Part shown: positions 5,621 through 14,869 of the stretch, piece by piece
Position numbering within the stretch: the stretch's first letter is position 1
Layout: the number at the start of each line of letters is the position of its first letter
Assembly (NCBI GenBank): GCA_031296755.1
Contig: JAUMMZ010000023.1
Coordinates: 1 to 37,981 of the forward strand
Source of the DNA: Collinsella sp.
GTDB taxonomy: Bacteria; Actinomycetota; Coriobacteriia; Coriobacteriales; Coriobacteriaceae
Direction: 5' to 3'
DNA: 37,981 bases
The notes under the pieces: model-generated
Databases searched by the model: none
Told to the model about the DNA's origin: nothing
The model's input: the letters and a program-made list of their open reading frames with translations, nothing else
Position numbers and translations under genes: made by a program

Positions 5621-8389
5621 ATGCTGATGCTCAAAACGGCCACAGTGCTCGAAGCAATCTCCAAGCGCCGCCACACGGCGCGTCCCGCCGCCCACGCCGG
5701 CCTTAGCAAAAACACCGTCTTTGCTGTCACGCATGACGCCAAGGACACCCTAACCCTACTCGACGCCACAGCCGACGGCCTCACTGCCGACCAGGCCGAG
5801 GAGCGCTTGGACGCATACGGCGCCAACGCCATCGAGGCTCACGCCAAGACATTTTTCCGCCGCCTGGCCGACGCGTTCATCGACCCCTTTGCCGGTATCC
5901 TCGCCGCACTCGCCCTGGTCTCGCTCTATATCGACGTCATCGCCGTGCCCGAGCCCCAGCGCGACCCCTCCACGGTCATCGTCATCGGCGTCATGCTGCT
6001 GGTATCGGGTGGCATGAAGTTTATCCAGGAAGCACGCAGCGGCAACGCAGCCGAAGCCCTTAAAGACCTGGTCTCCAACACCTGCACCGCCCTGCGCGAC
6101 AGTGAGCGCATCGAGATCCCCTTTGACGAGCTGGTGCCCGGCGACATGATTCGCCTCTCCGCCGGCGACATGGTCCCGGCCGACGCGCGCATCGTCACCG
6201 CACGCGACCTGTTTGTGATCGAGTCCGCCCTGACCGGTGAAAGCGAGGCCGTCGAGAAGACCTCGTCAGTGGCGATCATAGAGGGCGCCGACGGCATGGC
6301 GCTGCCCCTCTCCGCCTGCAAGAACATCGTCTTCACCGGCACCTCCGTGCAAAACGGCACCGCGATGGCCGTCGTCGTGGCCACGGGTTCGGACACCTAC
6401 CTGGGCGGCATCGCCAAGATGCTCGACGGCCGCGGCGAGAAGAGCGCCTTTGACCGCGGCGTCTCGAGCGTCTCGATGCTGCTGGTACGCCTTATGCTCG
6501 TCATGGCCCCCGCCGTCTTTATCATCAACGCCGTCACCAAGGGCAGCCCCATCGACGCGCTGCTGTTTGCGACGAGCGTGGCCGTGGGCATCACCCCGCA
6601 GATGCTCCCCGTCATCGTCACCACCAGCCTGTCGCAAGGTGCCAAGGACCTCGCGCGCCGCCAGGTCATCGTCAAGGAGCTGCCCGCTATCCAAAACCTG
6701 GGCGCCATGGACGTACTGTGCTGCGACAAAACTGGCACGCTCACCGAGGACCGCATCGTGCTGGAGCGCTATCTCAACACCGACGGTAGCAAGGACGCGC
6801 GCGTGCTGCGCCACGCCTTCCTTAACAGCTATTTCCAGACCGACCTCAAGAACCTCATCGATCTGGCCGTCATCGATCGCGCCGACGTCACGTCTGCAAG
6901 CGCCACCCCCGACGCCACGCTGGGCCAGGCCCTACGCAGGTGCTACACCAAGGTCGACGAGGTTCCCTTCGATTTTTCGCGCCGCCGCCTGAGCGTGGTG
7001 GTCGCCGACGAACAGGGCAAGACGCAGATGGTCACTAAGGGCGCCGCCGAGGAAATGCTCGAGGTCTGCTCTTATGTAGAAGTTGACGGCCATGCCCAGC
7101 CGCTCACCGATGAGCGCATGGCAAAGATCCGCAAGCAGGTTTCGTCCCTCAATGCCGAAGGCCTGCGCGTCATCGCCGTGGCGCAAAAGACCAACCCCCG
7201 CACCGTAGGCGAGTTTGGCATCGCCGACGAGCACGACATGGTGCTGATGGGCTTTTTGGCCTTCCTCGACCCGCCCAAGGCAAGTGCCGCGGGCGCCGTC
7301 GCCACCCTCGAGGCCAAGGGCGTGGCGGTCAAGGTCCTGACCGGCGACAACGACCGTGTCGCCGCCACGGTCTGCGAGCAGCTTGGCATCGATGCCACCA
7401 ACGTGCTGCTGGGCTCCCAAATCGACGCATTCGACGACGCCGAGCTGGCCGCCCGCGCCCAGGAGACGCATCTCTTTGCCAAGCTCTCGCCACTGCAGAA
7501 GGCACGCCTGGTACGCGTCATGCGTGAGCTGCTCGGACATACCGTGGGCTTTATGGGCGATGGCATCAACGACGCCGCCGCCATGCGCGCGAGCGACTGC
7601 GGCATCTCGGTCGATTCGGCCGTCGACATTGCCAAGGAATCCGCCGATATCATCTTGCTTCAGAAGGACCTGGGCGTGCTCGAGCGCGGCATTATCGAGG
7701 GCCGCCGCACCTATGGCAACCTGCTCAAGTACCTCAAGACCACGGTGAGCTCCAACTTTGGCAACGTGCTCTCCGTCACCGTCGCGAGCCTGTTCTTGCC
7801 GTTTTTGCCCATGAGCGCCCTGCAGTTGGTGTTGCTGTCGCTTGTCTACGAGATCGTGTGCATCGCGCTGCCGTGGGACACGGTCGACGACACCTGGACC
7901 GCCCGTCCGCGCGCCTGGGACGCCGCGTCCATCAAGGGCTTTATGCTCGAGCTGGGCCCCGTGAGCTCACTCTTTGACATTGCCACCTTTGCCGCGCTCT
8001 TCTTTGTCGTGTGCCCCGCCGCTGTGGGCTCAACCTGGTCCGAGCTTGTCTGCGCAGGCGATGCCGCCGGCATGGCGGCCTTTGCAGCGCTCTTCCAGAG
8101 CGGCTGGTTCGTCGAGTCCATGTGGTCGCAGACGCTCGTGATCCACATGCTGCGTTCTCCGCATCTGCCGAGCCTGCGTGACCACGCCGCGCCAGCGCTG
8201 TGCGTACTCACCGTGCTGGGCCTGACACTCGTCACTTGGCTGCCGGCAAGCCCCATCGCCGATGCCCTGGGGCTCATGGCATTGCCCGCGAGCTTCTTTG
8301 CGCTGCTCGTTGGTATCGTCGCCGCCTACATCGCGCTCACGCAGCTTGCCAAGCATTGCTATATCGCCCGCCACGGCGAGCTGCTGTAG
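5621..8389 (+). CDS. mgtA: Magnesium-translocating P-type ATPase (P3B, MgtA/MgtB family)
   Basis: 922 aa, normal length. The inner-membrane pump imports Mg2+ at the cost of ATP. Features in order: cytoplasmic N-terminus and cation-ATPase N-domain (about 40-85), first membrane pair, actuator domain with the TGES loop in ALTGESEAVEK, membrane segment with TPQMLP (P3B-type signature), phosphorylation site CDKTGTLTEDR with Asp near 369, nucleotide-binding domain, TGDND near 574 and the hinge GDGINDAAAMRASDCG near 646. A six-helix C-terminal membrane block follows. AAGGAGG lies 4 nt before ATG 5621. It stands alone behind a long leader containing a small ORF, which suggests Mg2+-dependent post-initiation control. 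No M-box riboswitch pattern is recognisable. Confidence 0.95.
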   Translation: MLMLKTATVLEAISKRRHTARPAAHAGLSKNTVFAVTHDAKDTLTLLDATADGLTADQAEERLDAYGANAIEAHAKTFFRRLADAFIDPFAGILAALALVSLYIDVIAVPEPQRDPSTVIVIGVMLLVSGGMKFIQEARSGNAAEALKDLVSNTCTALRDSERIEIPFDELVPGDMIRLSAGDMVPADARIVTARDLFVIESALTGESEAVEKTSSVAIIEGADGMALPLSACKNIVFTGTSVQNGTAMAVVVATGSDTYLGGIAKMLDGRGEKSAFDRGVSSVSMLLVRLMLVMAPAVFIINAVTKGSPIDALLFATSVAVGITPQMLPVIVTTSLSQGAKDLARRQVIVKELPAIQNLGAMDVLCCDKTGTLTEDRIVLERYLNTDGSKDARVLRHAFLNSYFQTDLKNLIDLAVIDRADVTSASATPDATLGQALRRCYTKVDEVPFDFSRRRLSVVVADEQGKTQMVTKGAAEEMLEVCSYVEVDGHAQPLTDERMAKIRKQVSSLNAEGLRVIAVAQKTNPRTVGEFGIADEHDMVLMGFLAFLDPPKASAAGAVATLEAKGVAVKVLTGDNDRVAATVCEQLGIDATNVLLGSQIDAFDDAELAARAQETHLFAKLSPLQKARLVRVMRELLGHTVGFMGDGINDAAAMRASDCGISVDSAVDIAKESADIILLQKDLGVLERGIIEGRRTYGNLLKYLKTTVSSNFGNVLSVTVASLFLPFLPMSALQLVLLSLVYEIVCIALPWDTVDDTWTARPRAWDAASIKGFMLELGPVSSLFDIATFAALFFVVCPAAVGSTWSELVCAGDAAGMAAFAALFQSGWFVESMWSQTLVIHMLRSPHLPSLRDHAAPALCVLTVLGLTLVTWLPASPIADALGLMALPASFFALLVGIVAAYIALTQLAKHCYIARHGELL

Positions 8390-8504
8390 CTCCACTGGCG
8401 CCACCGTCAAGGATGCTTGGGGTGCCGCGCCGACACGCTTTACCAAGCCGGCGACCGAAAACCACCATTAAAGGTGACGGTTAGCACGGCGCTGCATCCC
8501 CAAC

Positions 8505-8641
8505 GTCTCAATCTGTAACACTTAGCCGGCAAAATCGCCTCTACCTGTTACAGATTGAGACAAATGCAGCGGTCGCGCCGAAATATCTCAATCTGTAACA
8601 TCTGGGCTCGGTTTTGCTGAGCAACTGTTACAGATCGAGAC
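8505..8641. repeat. REP-like inverted-repeat pair, locus A (GTCTCRATCTGTAACA arms)
   Basis: Unit 1 has GTCTCAATCTGTAACA (8505-8520) and its exact reverse complement (8546-8561) around a 25-nt centre. Unit 2 has TCTCAATCTGTAACA (8586-8600) and TGTTACAGATCGAGAC (8626-8641). The same paired arrangement recurs at 20697-20833 and 22118-22255. Arms are conserved while centres differ between loci A and B/C. That is typical of REP/BIME or MITE elements mobilised in trans. Confidence 0.8.
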
Positions 8642-8671
8642 AAACCGGCGGGATTGGGCTGCCTGCCTCCA

Positions 8672-8712
8672 AACCGCCACAAAGGTGTCTGTCCCCTTTG
8701 TGGCGGTTTTGG
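8672..8712. terminator. 14-bp hairpin with CCACAAAGG/CCTTTGTGG arms between convergent genes
   Basis: AACCGCCACAAAGG (8672-8685) pairs perfectly with CCTTTGTGGCGGTT (8695-8708), followed on the plus strand by TTGG. It can serve as a bidirectional terminator for mgtA and the LuxR-type gene. The same CACAAAGGGGACAGG-type palindrome accompanies the repeat units at 20654-20680 and, degenerate, at about 22072-22104, so it may equally be part of the repeat element. Confidence 0.5.
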
Positions 8713-8726
8713 CGTTTGCCCGGTTG

Positions 8727-10273
8727 CTAGTCTTGGGGCGTCCAGGACCAGAAGTAGTTGATGAGCGCCACGCGTGACGTCACTTCAACCTTTTTGTTAA
8801 TCGAGGCGATATGGCGGTAGAGCGTGGAGCGCGAAAGGAAGAGCGACGCCGCCACATCCTGCACGCTGTCGTCCGATGCAACCAGGGCCTCCAGGACATC
8901 GCGCTCGCGCTTGGTAAGGCCAAAGGCGGCGACAAAGCCCTCAAGACGCTCGTTAAACGACAGCTCCGGAGCCTCCGGCGGCACCGTATCGGCCCGTTCG
9001 GGCGCATGGATCTCGCCAAGGTCATCGACGGCAAACGCCAACCCCCCCCGCGCGATGCCGAACCGTCGGCGCCTTGCCCAAACTGTCCCAGCAGCGAAAT
9101 CGCAATGCCCACAAACAGCACAAGCACCACGGCAACTGCCGTCAGCACGTTTTGGCTCGAGATAATCGCCACCGCCGGCGCCGTCACCAGCAGCGTGCAG
9201 ATATTGTTGATGACGCGACCCATGCATGGCCACAGATACGCCCAGCGGGCATACATCGAAACGGCAGCGAACTTCGCGGTAAAGAACACCACGAAAAAGC
9301 CCGAGCCCAGGTAGAAAATCATCGTGGCGGCAAGTACATTACCGCCATTAGCATCGGTGATAAGCAGAAAGAACGAGAGTGTGGACAGCATGGCGGCACA
9401 CGTCATGATGATGTTCATGTACGAGCGTCCGTGCAGGTCATACAAGACGCCGGCGGCAAGGACGCTCAAGATGAGCAACAGGCGCGGCCAGTCACCCAAG
9501 TCGATAGCGCCGGCGGCATGCGAGGTCGTAAGCCCCGCATTGAGAGCGGCGAATACGCCCGTGAGGCAGGCGGTCGCCACCGTCAGACGCACCACGGCGG
9601 CATGAAAAGCCGCCTTTGCCTCGGGGGCTTCCTGCCACTTGGCGCCATATTCCGACGCATCGACCGATAGCTCGGCAATCTCAGCCTCAAACTCGGGCGC
9701 AGCCTCGTCGCGCAGCTTGGCTCGCCGGGCGACATGGAGCAGCTCTACCTGCGCAATCGCGCAGACAATCAGCACAAATTGTTGCGGAATTCCCGCGGGC
9801 ATTACCATATGGTTGAGCACCTGAACCAGAATGCCGGCAGCATAGGAAAGCGCCGCGGCACGCGCCAGGCAAGGGGTCCGCGCAAAACGACGCGCAAAGT
9901 TGGCATGGGCGGTCGATCCGCAGTAGCCCAGAGCGCAACAGGCAACCAAGCCCCCGGCGATCACCACTTGGAACTGCACCGCCATAATCATCAGCAGCAA
10001 TGCCGACACCAACAGCACGCCTGTGATGTCACTCGTCGCAGCAATCGCCTGAGGGCGACGATAGCACAGAAGAGGGCGCACGAAAAAGCCGATCACGCTC
10101 GCACCAATGACGATGCTCTCGTAAATGACAACCTCATTCGACGGTACAAACTCGGCGACGCGCACATCAAAGAGGTACTCGACAGCCAAAAACGTAAAAA
10201 CGAAAAGCGCCAGGCACAGAATCTCCCGTATGCCCCGGCGCAGGTATGCGGTTGTGTCTCCCAGGTCCCTCAT
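8727..10273 (-). pseudogene. Multi-TM membrane LuxR-family regulator, interrupted by a frameshift at a G8 tract
   Basis: Reading from ATG 10273 (GGGGG upstream), the protein has about 12 hydrophobic segments, from REILCLALFVFTFLAV to ILTAVAVVLVLFVGIAISLL-like stretches, over residues 15-410. It then leaves frame at eight consecutive G (plus strand C at 9042-9049). The expected C-terminus continues in another frame down to 8727: LTKRERDVLEALVASDD, VQDVAASLFLSRSTLYRHI and INKKVEVTSR, a complete LuxR/GerE helix-turn-helix. A tract of nine (or six) G would restore one ORF of about 515 aa. Membrane-bound LuxR regulators of this layout are characteristic of Coriobacteriia. It may be a sequencing error, a decayed gene or a phase-variable switch. 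As written, the product lacks its DNA-binding domain. Confidence 0.8.
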
Positions 10274-10525
10274 GGTAACCCCCAGCCGGTTAGATGTCCG
10301 GAAAACCATTTTAATGGAGAACGGGTCCTGATACACACGCAATGCCCGAAGTGCTTCCAATCCAGCCCAAACCGCCCTCAACAAAAGTGCCCCCGATGAC
10401 TAGTCGGGAAAATGGGCCATGTGTCCCAGCTGTGGAGACTCCTTGAGCCGTCTGGGTATCGCGAAGGATCGCGCACTCCCCCATCATCAAAAGTGACACA
10501 CGCTACCTGTTGATGGGAGGCAGCC

Positions 10526-11263
10526 ATGGGCTTCTTTGACAAGATGTTCGAGAAGAAAGAGTGCGCGATTTGCGGTACCGAGCTGGGACTTCTAGGTAAG
10601 ACAAAAATCAATGAAGGCTACCTGTGCAAAGAGTGCGCCGGCAAGCTCTCCCCCTACTTTCACGGCTATCGCTCCAGCACCGCGGACGATATCCGTGAGC
10701 AACTCGCCTACCGCGAGGCCAACGCCGAACGCCTGTCTTCGTTCAACCCCACGCGCACGCTTTCTGCCGGGCGCACCAATATTATGCTCGATGAGGACGC
10801 GGGCCTGCTGATCATCACTTCGCAGAGCCGCTGGCGCGACGCCAATCCCGACATCATCGAGTTCTCGCAGGTACTCGGCTGCGATATGGATATCGACGAG
10901 CATCGCACCGAGATCTATCGCGAGACCAAGGACGGCGAGCGCGAGAGTTACAATCCGCCGCGCTACGACCTGGATTACGACTTTAATCTGACCATCCACG
11001 TCAACACGCCGTACTTCACCGAGATCAACCTGCGCGTGAACGACTCCACCATCGATCAGCGCGGCTCCATCGAATACCGCGAGGCCAAGCGCCAGGCAAC
11101 CGAAGTCCGCGATGCGCTGGTGCAGCTGCGCCAGGAGACGCGCAACAGCGTCGTGGCCGCCAAGGCCCCCAAGACCGCGGTGACCTGCCCCTTCTGCGGA
11201 GCCACCACCATTCCCGATGCCAGCGGGCGCTGCGAATACTGCGGCGGCGCCATCGGCGCATAG
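10526..11263 (+). CDS. DUF4428-type zinc-ribbon protein
   Basis: 245 aa. The N-terminus carries a CxxC...CxxC zinc knuckle (ECAICGTELGLLGKTKINEG then YLCKECAGKL), the arrangement of DUF4428 proteins. The centre (about 75-200) is a beta-rich domain with no recognisable catalytic motif. The C-terminus has a second zinc ribbon, TCPFCGATTIPDASGRCEYC. No signal peptide or membrane helix is visible, so it is probably cytoplasmic. GGGAGG is 5 nt before the start. It heads a four-gene plus-strand run (24, 48 and 79 nt gaps) with another zinc-ribbon protein, an SPFH protein and a lipoprotein. Molecular function unknown; the company suggests a membrane-associated scaffold. Confidence 0.75.
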   Translation: MGFFDKMFEKKECAICGTELGLLGKTKINEGYLCKECAGKLSPYFHGYRSSTADDIREQLAYREANAERLSSFNPTRTLSAGRTNIMLDEDAGLLIITSQSRWRDANPDIIEFSQVLGCDMDIDEHRTEIYRETKDGERESYNPPRYDLDYDFNLTIHVNTPYFTEINLRVNDSTIDQRGSIEYREAKRQATEVRDALVQLRQETRNSVVAAKAPKTAVTCPFCGATTIPDASGRCEYCGGAIGA

Positions 11264-11287
11264 CCCCCGGCACGGAAAGGACCGATC

Positions 11288-12610
11288 ATGGCCTTCGAGA
11301 GCGTTAACTATCAGTGCCCTGCCTGCGGCGGCCCCTTGCATTTTGCAAGCGCCGAGCAAAAGCTCGTCTGCGACTACTGTGACTCGCGCTTTGAAGTCGA
11401 AGAAGTCGAGGCCCTCTATCGCGAGCGCCAGGACAAGGCCGATGCCAAAGCCGATGCGGCAACCGCAACGCCCAAGCCTGCTGTCGACGATGCCGTGCAG
11501 GAGCTGGCCCAAAACGCCGGCTACATCTGCTCGTCGTGCGGCGCCGAGCTCGTGTCCGACGGCACCGTCGCCGTCACCACCTGCCCGTACTGCGGCAACT
11601 CCGCCGTGGCGCCCGGCCAGCTCTCTGGCGACTTCTCGCCCGACCTGGTGATTCCGTTTAAGCTCGGGCGCGACGACGTCACAGCCGCACTCAAGGAACA
11701 CTACAAGGGCAAGATCTTGCTGCCCAAGAGCTTTGTCACCGGCAACCATATCGACGAGGTCCAAGGTGTCTACGTGCCGTTTTGGCTCTACGGCGCCCGC
11801 GTTGACGGCGAAGTGCACTTTGACGCGACCAACGAGACCGTGACCGAGGAATCCGACCGCACCGTCACGACCACCGACCACTACGATGCCTATCGCAAGG
11901 GCAATATCTCGTTTAAGCGCGTGCCCGTCGACGGATCATCCAAGATGCCCGACGGCCACATGGACGCCATCGAGCCGTTTGACTACGACGCGCTGCGTCC
12001 GTTCTCGGTCGCCTATATGCCCGGCTACATCGCCAACCGTTACGACGAGGACTGCGAGACCTGCAAGGCGCGCGCCGAGCGCCGTATGGAAGAAAGCACG
12101 ATCTCGGCCCTGCGCGAAACCGTCGTCGACGAATATGACGATGCCACGGTCGAAAGCAAGCAGCTCGACTACACCTGGGAAGACAGCGACTATGCCCTGT
12201 TCCCCGTGTGGATGCTTTCCACCTCGTGGAACGGCAAGAGCTACCTGTTTGCCATGAACGGCCAAACCGGCCGTATGGTCGGCGAGCTTCCTTGCTCCAA
12301 GCCCAAGCTCGCTATCGCCTCGGTGCTGTTCTTTGTGATCGGATTTGTCCTCTCCCAGATCCTCTTCATGGGTGAGAACGCCTTCGATCCGGATTACCTC
12401 ACCTTTGATATCGAGGGCATCCTCATCAATATCATCGCGCCGCTGATCATCGTGATTATCGGAGACGTGCTACTGGTAGGCCAGCTCAAGACGGCCAACG
12501 AAGCAACCCATGCCGATGAGTATTGTGGCGAGCTCGACCTGACCGAGAAACACGACACCTTCAGCCACACCGAGACCACCGTTGTCATGAAAGACGACAA
12601 GGACGATTAA
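11288..12610 (+). CDS. TFIIB-type zinc-ribbon protein with C-terminal membrane anchors (YdjG-like)
   Basis: 440 aa. Two zinc ribbons are visible: QCPACGGPLHFASAEQKLVCDYC (residues about 9-31, given here only to show the CxxC pairs) and ICSSCGAEL...TCPYCGNSA (about 80-105). A large soluble domain follows (PDLVIPFKLGRDDV; GVYVPFWLYGARVDG). Two membrane helices come near the C-terminus (LAIASVLFFVIGFVLSQILF; ILINIIAPLIIVIIGDVLL), ending in an acidic tail. The layout resembles Bacillus subtilis YdjG, which with YdjH/YdjI recruits the phage-shock protein PspA to the membrane. GGAAAGGA precedes the start, 24 nt after the DUF4428 gene. No PspA gene is present in the window. The YdjG comparison is by architecture and neighbours. 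Confidence 0.7.
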   Translation: MAFESVNYQCPACGGPLHFASAEQKLVCDYCDSRFEVEEVEALYRERQDKADAKADAATATPKPAVDDAVQELAQNAGYICSSCGAELVSDGTVAVTTCPYCGNSAVAPGQLSGDFSPDLVIPFKLGRDDVTAALKEHYKGKILLPKSFVTGNHIDEVQGVYVPFWLYGARVDGEVHFDATNETVTEESDRTVTTTDHYDAYRKGNISFKRVPVDGSSKMPDGHMDAIEPFDYDALRPFSVAYMPGYIANRYDEDCETCKARAERRMEESTISALRETVVDEYDDATVESKQLDYTWEDSDYALFPVWMLSTSWNGKSYLFAMNGQTGRMVGELPCSKPKLAIASVLFFVIGFVLSQILFMGENAFDPDYLTFDIEGILINIIAPLIIVIIGDVLLVGQLKTANEATHADEYCGELDLTEKHDTFSHTETTVVMKDDKDD

Positions 12611-12658
12611 CCATCCTGACCAATACCACCCGGCCTTTGACGAGAAAGGAAGATCACC

Positions 12659-13897
12659 ATGGGACTCTTGAAAGCTGGATTGGGAGCTGCCGGCGGCGTC
12701 ATGGCCGACCAGTGGAAGGAATTTATCTACTGCGAATCGATGCCTGCTGACGTCTTGGCCTGCAAGGGCAGCAAACGTACCGGTGGCCGCGGCTCCAACA
12801 CGCGCGGCGAGGACAACGTCATCTCCAACGGCTCGGTCATCGCCGTCAACGACGGACAAGGCATGCTCGTGGTGCAAAACGGCAAGATCATCGAAGTCGC
12901 GCTGGAGCCCGGCGAGTTCGTCTTCGATACCGGCAGCGAGCCGAGCGTCTTTAGCGGCAACCTGGGCGATTCCATCAAGGAGACCTTCGCCAATATCGGC
13001 AGCCGCTTTACCTTTGGCGGCGACGCGGGCAAGGACCAGCGTGTCTACTTCATCAACACCAAGGAGATCATCGGCAACAAGTACGGCACCGCCTCGCCCG
13101 TGCCCTTCCGCGTGGTCGATAACAACATTGGCTTGGACGTTGACATCTCCGTGCGCTGCAACGGCGAGTATTCGTACCGCATCACCAACCCGCTGCTGTT
13201 CTACACCAACGTATGCGGCAACGTGACCGATAGCTACACGCGCGACAAGATCGACAGCCAGCTTAAGTCCGAGCTGCTCACCGCCCTGCAGCCCGCCTTT
13301 GCCAAGATCTCGGAGATGGGCATCCGCTACAGCGCCATCCCCGGCCACACCACCGAGCTCGCCCGCGCGCTCAACGAGGTCCTCTCTGCCGACTGGCGTG
13401 ACCTGCGCGGCGTCGAGATCGTAAGCTTTGGCGTCAACTCCATCGCCGCCTCGCAAGAGGACGAGCAGATGATCAAGGACCTGCAGAAAGCCGCGGTCAT
13501 GCGCGATCCCACCATGGCAGCCGCCAACATTGCCAGCGCCCAGAGCGACGCAATGCGCGCGGCAGCCGCCAACCCCAACGGCGCGATGGCAGGCTTTATG
13601 GGCATGGGCATGGCAGGTGGCATGGGCGGCATGAACGCCAGCCAGCTGTTCGCCGCCGGCCAGGCACAGCAGCAGGCCGCCCCGCAGCCGGCTCCGGCAC
13701 CCACTCCCACACCGGCTCCCGCCGCACCTGCGGCCGGCGCATGGACCTGCAGCTGCGGCGCCACCAACACCGGCAAGTTCTGCTCCGAGTGCGGTAGTCC
13801 CGCACCCGCCCCGGCACCGGCCAAGTGGTTCTGCCCCAACTGCGGCAGCGAAAACGGCGGCAAGTTCTGCAGCAACTGCGGAACGCCCCGGCCCTAG
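12659..13897 (+). CDS. SPFH-domain protein with C-terminal zinc ribbons (YdjI / virion-core-like)
   Basis: 412 aa. Residues about 20-300 form the SPFH/band-7-like domain of the YdjI group (QWKEFIYCESMPADVLACKG; SNGSVIAVNDGQGMLVVQNG; VPFRVVDNNIGLDVDISV). A methionine/glycine-rich linker follows (MAGFMGMGMAGGMGGM), then a Pro/Ala-rich hinge and two zinc ribbons, WTCSCGATNTGKFCSECG and WFCPNCGSENGGKFCSNCG. SPFH proteins oligomerise into membrane-associated scaffolds. It directly follows the zinc-ribbon/TM protein, as ydjI follows ydjG/ydjH in Bacillus, so a shared membrane-stress or membrane-organisation complex is likely. AAAGGAAG precedes the start. Confidence 0.82.
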   Translation: MGLLKAGLGAAGGVMADQWKEFIYCESMPADVLACKGSKRTGGRGSNTRGEDNVISNGSVIAVNDGQGMLVVQNGKIIEVALEPGEFVFDTGSEPSVFSGNLGDSIKETFANIGSRFTFGGDAGKDQRVYFINTKEIIGNKYGTASPVPFRVVDNNIGLDVDISVRCNGEYSYRITNPLLFYTNVCGNVTDSYTRDKIDSQLKSELLTALQPAFAKISEMGIRYSAIPGHTTELARALNEVLSADWRDLRGVEIVSFGVNSIAASQEDEQMIKDLQKAAVMRDPTMAAANIASAQSDAMRAAAANPNGAMAGFMGMGMAGGMGGMNASQLFAAGQAQQQAAPQPAPAPTPTPAPAAPAAGAWTCSCGATNTGKFCSECGSPAPAPAPAKWFCPNCGSENGGKFCSNCGTPRP

Positions 13898-13976
13898 CCC
13901 CTCTATCTGGTAATTGGCGGGGGATCCGCCACCCCGCATTTGTTTCTATAGGTTTCGTTCGATAAAGGAGGACACC

Positions 13977-14819
13977 ATGAAGACAACGTTCAAAAAGTCC
14001 GCGCTCGCATTCCTGACATGTATCTTGGCGCTCGCCTTTGCCCTGACGGGCTGCAGCGGCGGCGGCAAAGACCCCAAGGCCAATTTCGTCGGCAGCTGGC
14101 AGTACTCGGGTGGAACCTTGGACGGCGAAGAGCTGACCGATGAGTACATGGACATGCTCAAGGAGTGGGGCCTCAACTGCGTCCTGATCCTCGACGAGGA
14201 CGGCACAGGCGTCCTCGATATGTTCCTTGAGGTCGCCGACCTGAAATGGGAAGCCAAGGACGCCACCACCGTAACGATCACCGCCGAAGATGAGTCGCAC
14301 GACCTGAAGCTCAAGGACGACAAGCTCGTCCTGGAGGTGGAAGGCGACAAGCTTATCTTCACCAAGTCCGACAAGGATCTGTCCGGCACGGTGAAGAAGG
14401 ATCGCGAGGCGGCCGAGAAGGAAGAGGAGATCGATGAGGCCGTCGAAGACGACGATGTCCAGAGCGTCGAAATCTCCCCCGCCGTCACCGTCGCCGATGA
14501 CGATCTGTGCACCATCACCATCACCGAGAAATTCAAGGACGACTGGGGCGACATCGGCTTTGTCGTCAACATCACCAGCAAGAGCGACAAGGACCTGACC
14601 TTCTACGCTCCTTCCGGCAAGACCAACGTCAACGGCACTATGAAGGAACCCTGGTTCTCGGCTCACCTGATGCCCGGCACCAACGCCACCGAGGAATTCA
14701 CGTTCTCGAACGGCGAGCTTGACAGCCTTGACGACCTGGTCAATACGACCATCGGCATCGACGCCTACCTGACCGATTCCTACGAGGACGTCGCCTCCTA
14801 CAGCGCAACCATCGCGTAA
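13977..14819 (+). CDS. Secreted lipoprotein of unknown function
   Basis: 280 aa from ATG 13977 behind AAAGGAGG; an upstream in-frame start at 13914 would spoil the signal sequence. A lysine-rich n-region (MKTTFKKS), hydrophobic core and lipobox LTGC put the lipidated cysteine at residue 26. The mature part is very acidic, with lipocalin/DUF-like beta repeats (NFVGSWQYSGG; LILDEDGTGVLDM), a charged coil around 140-160 (REAAEKEEEIDEAVEDDD) and a second beta domain resembling extracellular immunoglobulin-like folds (ITEKFKDDWGDIGFVVNITS). It is the last gene of the zinc-ribbon/SPFH run and may be its outer-face partner. I recognise no enzyme motif. Confidence 0.8.
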   Translation: MKTTFKKSALAFLTCILALAFALTGCSGGGKDPKANFVGSWQYSGGTLDGEELTDEYMDMLKEWGLNCVLILDEDGTGVLDMFLEVADLKWEAKDATTVTITAEDESHDLKLKDDKLVLEVEGDKLIFTKSDKDLSGTVKKDREAAEKEEEIDEAVEDDDVQSVEISPAVTVADDDLCTITITEKFKDDWGDIGFVVNITSKSDKDLTFYAPSGKTNVNGTMKEPWFSAHLMPGTNATEEFTFSNGELDSLDDLVNTTIGIDAYLTDSYEDVASYSATIA

Positions 14820-14869
14820 CGGCAGACACCGATAGCCGCGGATTGGCGGACACATCCGCGCACATGTCA

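Larger units (their letters stand above)
8390..8726. other. Intergenic region with two REP-like palindromic units and a 14-bp hairpin
   Basis: These 337 bp lie between the converging mgtA and LuxR-type genes. They hold the two paired-arm repeat units at 8505-8641 and the hairpin at 8672-8708. The first ~110 bp after mgtA have no clear terminator of their own and no supportable gene. Confidence 0.6.

Noticed and set aside
8505..8641. Possible CRISPR array because of repeated 16-mers
   Set aside because: Only two units per locus, in inverted rather than direct orientation, with no regular spacers and no cas genes nearby.
10592..11881. 429-aa minus-strand ORF
   Set aside because: Shadow across two well-supported plus-strand zinc-ribbon genes.
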